From: WTJY01 sp041568735
Lineage (GTDB): Bacteria; Chloroflexota; Anaerolineae; Promineifilales; Promineifilaceae
Direction of reading: 5' to 3'
Assembly: GCA_041568735.1 (NCBI GenBank)
Contig: JBFFZG010000203.1
Span: 1-9,163 of the forward strand
DNA: 9,163 nucleotides
In this document: piece after piece, positions 1 through 5,025 of the stretch
Position numbering within the stretch: position 1 is the first letter of the stretch
Layout: each line of letters opens with the position of its first letter
The notes under the pieces: model-generated
What the model was told of the DNA's origin: nothing
The model's database searches: none
The model's input: only the letters and a program-made list of their open reading frames with translations
Program-made: the position numbers and the translations under genes

Positions 1-53
1 ACCACCAGGATAGGCAGGAGGGCGAGGATGATGGAGGTGATTGATAAGGTCAT
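1..53 (-). CDS. N-terminal fragment of a putative membrane or exported protein
   Basis: An ATG at 53 on the minus strand opens a frame that stays open to the window edge (17 codons seen). The visible residues are M-T-L-S-I-T-S-I-I-L-A-L-L-P-I-L-V, a continuous hydrophobic run typical of a first membrane segment or signal anchor. No Shine-Dalgarno sequence lies upstream. A TATACT hexamer at 61-66 would place the transcription start almost on the ATG, so the gene may be leaderless. It follows directly after the terminator of the upstream metallopeptidase gene. The function cannot be told from so little sequence, and the call rests on hydrophobicity and position only. Confidence 0.4.
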   Translation of the reverse strand, partial: MTLSITSIILALLPILV

Positions 54-79
54 GGGGCGAAGTATAGCGCAGGCAGGCG

Positions 80-111
80 AAAAAAAACCGGGCTTCTGGG
101 GTGAAGCCCGG
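80..111 (-). terminator. Rho-independent terminator of the zinc metallopeptidase gene
   Basis: An 8-bp perfect stem (88-95 with 104-111, CCGGGCTT/AAGCCCGG) encloses an 8-base loop. On the minus strand it is followed by eight T (80-87). It lies about 57 bases past the stop codon of the metallopeptidase, in the right orientation to end that transcript, and just upstream of the partial gene at 1-53. Confidence 0.88.
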
Positions 112-168
112 CCGTATCTTCAGAGGATCAGAAGGACCCAGGAAGTCCCTTTCAGGCGGCTGGATCCA

Positions 169-873
169 TCAGCGGCGGCGGCCGCCAAATAGAATTAAGG
201 CATAATAGAGGACGGTCATGATCGCCTGGATGGCGGCGGCTACATACGTCCAGGCGGCCGCATCGAGCACCTTATCCACCCCTTTGAGCTCCTCGTTGTA
301 GAGGATGCCATGGCCGGCCAGCAGTTTCTTGGCCCGCCGGCTGGCATCAATTTCCACCGGCAGTGTGACCAGGGCAAAGACCGCCGTCAGGGCGAACAGC
401 GCCAGCCCGGCCACCGCGATATTGAAGCCGAAACCGGAAAAGGCATTGAGCAGAAGGCCGCCAAACAGCATCCAGGAGCCGAGCGTGCTGCCGAACTGCA
501 CCGCCGGCACGAGCGCCGAACGGGCGACAAGCGGGGCATAGCGGCGCACATCCTGCAGCGCGTGCCCCATCTCATGCGCGGCGATGCCGGCCGCGGCCAC
601 GCTTGGCGTCCTGTAAACTTCCGGGCTCAGACGGAGGGTCTTCGTTCGGGGATCGTAGTGATCGGTCAGGGTCCCTTTGGTTTCTTCGACCTTGACCTGG
701 TAAAGCCCCTCTGAATCGAGCATCGCCCGGGCGACTTCCGCTCCGGTCAGGCCGCGCATCGTGCGCACGCGCGAATACTTATTGAAGTTGCTGCGCACCC
801 TCGATTGAGCCCAGAGACCCAGGAGGAATGCGGGCAACACGAAAAGAAAATATAATCCATATCCACCAATCAT
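169..873 (-). CDS. Membrane-anchored neutral zinc metallopeptidase (YugP-like, Zn_peptidase_2 family)
   Basis: The 234-residue protein has an N-terminal membrane segment (about 4-22) and then the family's cytosolic stretch with DHYDP (71-75). The zinc-binding HEMGH motif is at 100-104, where H100 and H104 would bind zinc and E101 would be the catalytic base. Further hydrophobic segments lie at about 122-142, 150-172 and 208-230. L-P-V-E-I-D-A-S-R-R (171-180), between the third and fourth segments, is conserved in the family and probably supplies the third zinc ligand. Family members are integral membrane proteases with poorly known substrates; membrane-protein quality control is a plausible role. 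Length and domain order are normal for YugP. Upstream of the ATG is GGAGGTAAGG (883-892), a good but slightly distant ribosome binding site. The gene is monocistronic, diverges from mmuM and ends at its own terminator. Confidence 0.9.
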   Translation of the reverse strand: MIGGYGLYFLFVLPAFLLGLWAQSRVRSNFNKYSRVRTMRGLTGAEVARAMLDSEGLYQVKVEETKGTLTDHYDPRTKTLRLSPEVYRTPSVAAAGIAAHEMGHALQDVRRYAPLVARSALVPAVQFGSTLGSWMLFGGLLLNAFSGFGFNIAVAGLALFALTAVFALVTLPVEIDASRRAKKLLAGHGILYNEELKGVDKVLDAAAWTYVAAAIQAIMTVLYYALILFGGRRR

Positions 874-941
874 CGTCGGTTACCTTACCTCCGTATCGTG
901 CCGATGTGCAATCGTGCTGTGTGGTGATCGTCATTCCTCTA

Positions 942-957
942 CGATCCAGCTGGATCG
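942..957. promoter_or_regulatory. Perfect 16-bp palindrome between divergent genes (operator candidate)
   Basis: CGATCCAGCTGGATCG reads the same on both strands, with no mismatch and no spacer. It sits in the 216-base gap between the divergently transcribed metallopeptidase and mmuM genes, 69 bases from the first start codon and 133 from the second. The size and symmetry suit a dimeric repressor or activator, but I do not recognise the motif as belonging to a named regulator. I found no convincing -35/-10 pair for either gene here; TTTACA at 1032-1037 with TGTAGG 17 bases later is the best, weak, candidate for mmuM. Confidence 0.4.
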
Positions 958-1089
958 CAGTTGCTTAGTTTTACATAACTGCTGTCATCATCCGGGATTC
1001 CCGTAAAAAGCAGATAAGACCGGGAATGGATTTTACAATCAGTTAACCTGATCGTGTAGGCCGGGCCTGGCCGCACCGGCAAAAAAAAG

Positions 1090-2049
1090 ATGAACCCAAT
1101 TGCCAGAATACTCCAACACCAGTCAACCCTCGTACTTGATGGGGGTTTGGCCACCGAGCTCGAGCGGCGCGGTTTCAACATTGACGATCCGCTCTGGTCG
1201 GCCAGGATCCTCTTAGAAGCCCCCGAGGCGATTCGCCAGCTTCACCTCGATTATCTCTTAGCCGGGGCTGATGTCCTGATCACGGCCAGCTACCAGGCCA
1301 GCTTTCCCGGATTCGAGGCACGGGGATATTCACCGGAACAGGCGGCATCTCTGCTGAAACTATCGGTCGAACTGGCTGTCCAGGCCCGAGACATCTTCTG
1401 GCGCGAGCCGGCCAACCGGGCCGGCCGTCAGCGGCCGCTGATTGCCGCCAGCATCGGACCTTACGGCGCATTCCTGGCCAACGGCGCCGAATACACCGGA
1501 GATTATAACCTGGACCAGGCCGGGCTGCAGGACTGGCACCGGAAACGCTGGCAGACGCTGGCCGACACCGAAGCCGATCTGTTGGCCTGTGAGACGATCC
1601 CCTCCTGGCCGGAGATGCTGGCGCTGGTCGACCTGCTCGAAGAAACCCCGGAGCGGTGGGCCTGGTTCACTTTTTCTTGCCGGGATGGGGCTCACATCAG
1701 CGATGGAACGCCGCTGGCGCGGTGCGCGGCCTTTTTAAATGACTACGCGAAAGTTGCCGGTGTGGGGATCAACTGCACCCCCCCGCGCTTCCTGCCGGCG
1801 CTCATCCAGGCCGTTCAAGACAGCAGCCAGAAGCCGATTATCGTCTATCCAAATTCCGGGGAGCGGTATGATGCGGCTACCAACCGCTGGTTCGGGCAAG
1901 CACACGCCGAAGAATTCGGCACGGCCGCGCGGGAATGGCGCAAAGGCGGCGCGGCCGCCATTGGGGGCTGCTGCCGGACCTCGCCGGCCCACATCCGGGC
2001 GGTCAGTGAGCGGCTCAAGAGATCTACGGGCTCCCCAACGGCCGCTTGA
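1090..2049 (+). CDS. mmuM: Homocysteine S-methyltransferase
   Basis: The enzyme transfers a methyl group from S-methylmethionine (or S-adenosylmethionine) to homocysteine, giving methionine in the cytoplasm without folate or cobalamin. The 319-residue length is close to E. coli MmuM. The N-terminal DGGLATEL (17-24) is the family's first barrel strand, and SIGPYGA (121-127) followed by EYTGDY (134-139) is the usual substrate-site region. The zinc-binding cysteines are C229 in G-I-N-C and the C294-C295 pair in G-G-C-C-R-T-S-P. All three are present, so the enzyme should be active. The chosen ATG gives the normal N-terminus but has no Shine-Dalgarno sequence; eight A precede it. No S-methylmethionine permease gene (mmuP) is adjacent. 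The gene converges on glgA with 13 bases between the stop codons and no visible terminator. Confidence 0.93.
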   Translation: MNPIARILQHQSTLVLDGGLATELERRGFNIDDPLWSARILLEAPEAIRQLHLDYLLAGADVLITASYQASFPGFEARGYSPEQAASLLKLSVELAVQARDIFWREPANRAGRQRPLIAASIGPYGAFLANGAEYTGDYNLDQAGLQDWHRKRWQTLADTEADLLACETIPSWPEMLALVDLLEETPERWAWFTFSCRDGAHISDGTPLARCAAFLNDYAKVAGVGINCTPPRFLPALIQAVQDSSQKPIIVYPNSGERYDAATNRWFGQAHAEEFGTAAREWRKGGAAAIGGCCRTSPAHIRAVSERLKRSTGSPTAA

Positions 2050-2062
2050 ACCGAAACCACCA

Positions 2063-3496
2063 TCAACCCAGGCAGCGCCGGTAGAGCTCTTCGTATTCCC
2101 GGGCCGATTTATCCCAGGAAAAATCCTGGGCCATCCCCTTCACCTGCATCTCCTGCCAGTACGTGGGGTCGACATTGTGGGTATAGGTCGCCCGCTGGAC
2201 CGCCCGCCAGAACGATTCGGTCGAATAGCCATCAAAAACGAACCCGGTCTCCCCGTCGAAAATCGTGTCGGCCAGCCCGCCCGTGGCCCGAACAATCGGC
2301 ACACAGCCGTAGCGGAGGGCGATCAATTGGCCTAGCCCGCAGGGCTCGAACAGCGAGGGCATGAGAAACATGTCGGTTCCCCCGTAAATTCGCGGTGCGA
2401 GGTCGGCCCGATATTCGAGCGTGGCCGACACTCGACCCGGATAATACTGGGCAAACTGGGCAAACATCTGCTCGTAATCGGATTCCCCACTGCCAAGCAG
2501 AACAAACTGGGCCGGACCGGCTTCTCCGGTCAGCAGGCGGTGCACCACCTCCCCCATTAAATCCAGCCCCTTCTGCCAGTCGAGTCGGGATACCATAGAA
2601 ACGACGGGCACCTCGGGCCGCATCTCCAGACCCAGTTCTTTCTGGAGCGCTATTTTATTCTCCCGCCGCGTTTCCAGGGTGTCCTTATCGAACTGAACCG
2701 GAAGATTGGGGTCGGTCATGGGGTTCCAGACGTCGTAATCAATACCGTTCAGGATGCCGAAGAGATCCTGCCGCCGGTGGCGCAGCAGGCCGTCCAGGCC
2801 GGCTCCACCCTGCAAGGTCATGATCTCCTGGGCGTAGGTTGGACTGACCGTATTGATTTTCGTGGCGTGGTAGATCCCTCGCGCCATGAAATTGACCATG
2901 CCGTACGGCTCCTCATGCAGGGCGTGCGTGATAACCTGCAGGTAATCAAATATCTGCCAGCTCGTATGCCCCTGATGAGCCAGGTTGTGGATGGTGAAGA
3001 GGGTCGGTATCCCCCGATAGCGTTCGTCCGCCTGACCGGCCGTGGCCAGCCAGGTGACAGCCGGCGCGGTGTGCCAGTCGTGAGTGTGGACGACATCCGG
3101 GCGCCAGTCCAGGCCTTCCACGGCCAGCTGCAGGGCGGCCCGGCTGAAAAAAGCAAAGCGGTAGGGATCGTCGTCATAGCCATAAACCTGGTAGCGGCCG
3201 AGCAGATCCCCTTTGGCGATAAAGTAAATCGGCACGTCGGAGTCGGGCAGACGCCCCTGAAAAACACCGGCTTCAATCGCGGCCCCGCTGATGGGCACCT
3301 GCAGTTTTTGATCAAGCGGTAAGACCTCGACCCCTCCGCTGTGATAGCCATCCTCGATCTGCCGATAGGCCGGCATCATGACCCGGACGTCGTGGCCCAA
3401 TCGCCGGAGATATTTGGGCAGGGCCCCGACGACATCGGCCAGGCCTCCCCGTTTGGCAAAGGGAAAAACTTCAGCGCTTAAAAACAGGATTTTCAT
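2063..3496 (-). CDS. glgA: Glycogen synthase (GT5 family)
   Basis: GlgA extends alpha-1,4-glucan chains from ADP-glucose (in some lineages UDP-glucose) in glycogen synthesis. The 477-residue length is standard. The first (GT5 catalytic) Rossmann domain starts M-K-I-L-F-L-S-A-E-V with K15-R-G-G-L, the sugar-nucleotide loop. H-T-H-D-W-H-T lies at 137-143. The second Rossmann domain carries S-R-L-D-W-Q-K-G (303-310), the F-E-P-C-G-L motif with the catalytic-site glutamate E384, and T-G-G-L-A-D-T (405-411). The first loop is KRGGL where most GlgA proteins have KTGGL or KVGGL. The ATG has GGGGAG (3503-3508) six bases upstream. A promoter lies at 3668-3695, giving a leader of about 165 bases with a large palindrome. 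No glgB, glgC or glgP is within the window, so the gene seems to stand alone. Confidence 0.95.
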   Translation of the reverse strand: MKILFLSAEVFPFAKRGGLADVVGALPKYLRRLGHDVRVMMPAYRQIEDGYHSGGVEVLPLDQKLQVPISGAAIEAGVFQGRLPDSDVPIYFIAKGDLLGRYQVYGYDDDPYRFAFFSRAALQLAVEGLDWRPDVVHTHDWHTAPAVTWLATAGQADERYRGIPTLFTIHNLAHQGHTSWQIFDYLQVITHALHEEPYGMVNFMARGIYHATKINTVSPTYAQEIMTLQGGAGLDGLLRHRRQDLFGILNGIDYDVWNPMTDPNLPVQFDKDTLETRRENKIALQKELGLEMRPEVPVVSMVSRLDWQKGLDLMGEVVHRLLTGEAGPAQFVLLGSGESDYEQMFAQFAQYYPGRVSATLEYRADLAPRIYGGTDMFLMPSLFEPCGLGQLIALRYGCVPIVRATGGLADTIFDGETGFVFDGYSTESFWRAVQRATYTHNVDPTYWQEMQVKGMAQDFSWDKSAREYEELYRRCLG

Positions 3497-3624
3497 GCTT
3501 TTCTCCCCTGAGATTGACAGTTATCCGTTCCTCACCTGGACAGTTCGACGGGTCGACCCTGGTTTCACCCCGGCTCCTCGGCATGGGCGGTAATATTCAG
3601 GCGCGAGCGCCAAGGCCAACGCCT

Positions 3625-3654
3625 GAGATTACGGCCGCCGGCGGCCGTAATCTC
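3625..3654. repeat. Perfect 30-bp palindrome in the glgA leader
   Basis: The left half GAGATTACGGCCGCC (3625-3639) is exactly complementary to the right half (3640-3654). The predicted glgA transcription start (about 3661) puts it at the very 5' end of that mRNA, where it would form a stem of up to 13-15 bp. A second inverted repeat (TCAGGCG 3597-3603 with CGCCTGA 3620-3626) follows immediately and shares two bases with it. It has no T-tract on the minus-strand side, so a simple terminator is unlikely. A DNA operator or an mRNA 5' stabilising hairpin are the alternatives. Confidence 0.7.
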
Positions 3655-3667
3655 GATTCATGATTTC

Positions 3668-3695
3668 ATTGTAACAGGGGGGCGGTCGAAGGCAA
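3668..3695 (-). promoter_or_regulatory. Sigma-70-type promoter for glgA
   Basis: On the minus strand TTGCCT (-35, 3690-3695) and TACAAT (-10, 3668-3673) are 16 bases apart. TG one base before the -10 gives an extended -10 element. Five of six -10 bases and four of six -35 bases match consensus. The start would be near 3661, about 165 bases before the glgA start codon and within seven bases of the 30-bp palindrome. Confidence 0.6.
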
Positions 3696-3739
3696 ATTAC
3701 CTTGGCCGGTAAGAGAAGACAACGGGGAAACCGAGGCAC

Positions 3740-4021
3740 CTATCTGAGAAATTCGATAAGGCCCACAGCCCCGATGGCGGCCGGATGGGCCGCGATGCGG
3801 CCGAAGGCCTGCTGGCCGTCTTCCGCACGAATTACGAGGCGGGTGCCCAGGCTCCACTGGTCCCAGAGAACGCCATCTTCGATCTTAAAGCTGCGCATGG
3901 TGCCATGGCGACCCAGCGGCCCCCCGGCGGTGATGTTGTAGCCGTTGAGAACAACCCGGGCCAGCTCTTTCCGGCCGGACTCGTCGTAGACAATCGCGCG
4001 GGTATTTACTTCGCCGGACAT
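3740..4021 (-). CDS. Hypothetical 93-residue protein
   Basis: I do not recognise this protein. It starts M-S-G-E-V-N-T-R-A-I-V-Y-D-E-S-G and looks like a small soluble beta-rich domain: alternating hydrophobic stretches A-R-V-V-L (21-25), V-L-W-D-Q-W (51-56) and R-L-V-I-R-A (61-66) are separated by Gly-rich turns. It has no cysteine, no signal peptide and no membrane segment; the C-terminus I-G-A-V-G-L-I-E-F-L is mildly hydrophobic. The start at 4021 is well supported. AAGGAG (4028-4033) is six bases upstream, and the predicted transcription start lies near 4043. An in-frame ATG at 4078 would fall inside the -35 box and is rejected. The gene has its own promoter and is 182 bases from trmH. 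Codon use resembles the neighbours, so it is probably a real conserved gene of the lineage. Confidence 0.75.
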   Translation of the reverse strand: MSGEVNTRAIVYDESGRKELARVVLNGYNITAGGPLGRHGTMRSFKIEDGVLWDQWSLGTRLVIRAEDGQQAFGRIAAHPAAIGAVGLIEFLR

Positions 4022-4049
4022 GGGTTTCTCCTTGGGCTTACCTGATGGC

Positions 4050-4078
4050 ATTATAGCTGGTTTATGTCTACTAATCAA
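4050..4078 (-). promoter_or_regulatory. Strong sigma-70-type promoter for the 93-residue protein gene
   Basis: On the minus strand TTGATT (-35, 4073-4078) and a perfect TATAAT (-10, 4050-4055) are separated by the ideal 17 bases. Transcription would begin near 4043, leaving a leader of about 22 bases that contains the AAGGAG ribosome binding site. This settles the start codon of the downstream gene at 4021 and suggests strong constitutive expression. Confidence 0.8.
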
Positions 4079-4203
4079 TCGTGAATTGACGGGACCAATT
4101 CCCTTCAGGCTACCGAACCAACCTTTCGGTCCCCATTTCGAAGACCGGTGCGCGGTTTTGGGTCAGCCCCACGCCGGTGTGATCAGCAGGCTGTCGGCCC
4201 CAG

Positions 4204-5004
4204 TCAGGGGAGACCGCTGCGCCGGCGCACCTCGTAGAGCACGAGGCCGGTCGCCACCGCCAGGTTCAGGGAAGTAGGCTGTCCCCACATCGGAATGACC
4301 ACGGAGAGATCGGCCGCCTCCCGAAGGCCAGGTGAGAGACCCTGCTGCTCACTGCCCATCATGATCAGGACGGGAAAGTGGTAGGCGGCGGTCCAGTAGC
4401 TTTCGTCCGCCCGGGCCGATGTGGCGACCCGCTGCAGCCCCTGAGCAGACGCCCACTCAACGAGCTGCTCGGGCCGCTCGACGGCGGCCACCGGAACGGT
4501 GAACGCGCTGCCCATGCTGGCCTTCAGTGCATTCGGATGGGTCAGGTCGGTAGTCTGGCCAACCAGGATGCAGCCGGCCGCGCCAACCGCGTCGAGCAGC
4601 CGCAGGATCGTCCCGAGATTGCCGGGATCGGCGATCGCTTCCAGGGCGACAAACAGGCTGTTTGGAGACACTTCCAGGTCGACCAGCCGGCGCAGCGGCG
4701 AGCGGATCACCGCCGCCAGACCGGTCGGATTGTCTCGATCGGATATTCCATTAAAGATCTCGGCGCTGATGGGAATGGTGTCGACGCCCTCTGCGGCGGC
4801 CGCCTGCAGCATCTTCCGGGCGACCTCACTCGTCAGCAGATCGGGGGCATAGACCAGGCTCTCGATCTGCTCCGGCACCGCCTCGACGGCCGTCAGAACC
4901 GCCCGGATCCCTTCGAGAAACCCCACCCCTTCGCGCAGCCGGACCTTTTTCTGCCGCAGCTGGCGGATCCGCTTAATGAGAGGATTGCGAAAACTGGTGA
5001 TCAT
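4204..5004 (-). CDS. SpoU/TrmH-family RNA 2'-O-ribose methyltransferase
   Basis: The 266-residue protein should use S-adenosylmethionine to methylate a ribose 2'-OH in rRNA or tRNA. Residues 1-105 form the basic substrate-binding domain (N-P-L-I-K-R-I-R-Q-L-R-Q-K-K at 7-20). Residues 115-266 form the knotted SPOUT domain. All three SpoU motifs are visible: D-P-G-N-L-G-T-I-L-R (126-135), M-G-S-E-Q-Q-G-L-S (216-224) and I-P-M-W-G...S-L-N-L-A-V-A (237-251). N129 and E219 are the usual functional residues. Domain order resembles RlmB and TsnR, but the target nucleotide cannot be told from sequence, so no symbol is given. The ATG has no Shine-Dalgarno sequence and lies 21 bases after the lon stop, which suggests translation coupled to lon from a shared transcript. 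Confidence 0.9.
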   Translation of the reverse strand: MITSFRNPLIKRIRQLRQKKVRLREGVGFLEGIRAVLTAVEAVPEQIESLVYAPDLLTSEVARKMLQAAAAEGVDTIPISAEIFNGISDRDNPTGLAAVIRSPLRRLVDLEVSPNSLFVALEAIADPGNLGTILRLLDAVGAAGCILVGQTTDLTHPNALKASMGSAFTVPVAAVERPEQLVEWASAQGLQRVATSARADESYWTAAYHFPVLIMMGSEQQGLSPGLREAADLSVVIPMWGQPTSLNLAVATGLVLYEVRRRSGLP

Positions 5005-5025
5005 GGAGCGGCGGCGGCCGGTCGA

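Noticed and set aside
2050..2062. Bidirectional terminator between mmuM and glgA
   Set aside because: The 13-base gap and flanking bases show no hairpin with a T-tract.
3625..3654. Palindrome as a rho-independent terminator
   Set aside because: No T-tract follows on either strand, and it lies downstream of a glgA promoter inside the leader.
4022..4078. Upstream ATG at 4078 as the start of the 93-residue protein gene
   Set aside because: It overlaps the -35 box of a near-consensus promoter and has no ribosome binding site, whereas the ATG at 4021 has AAGGAG at ideal spacing.
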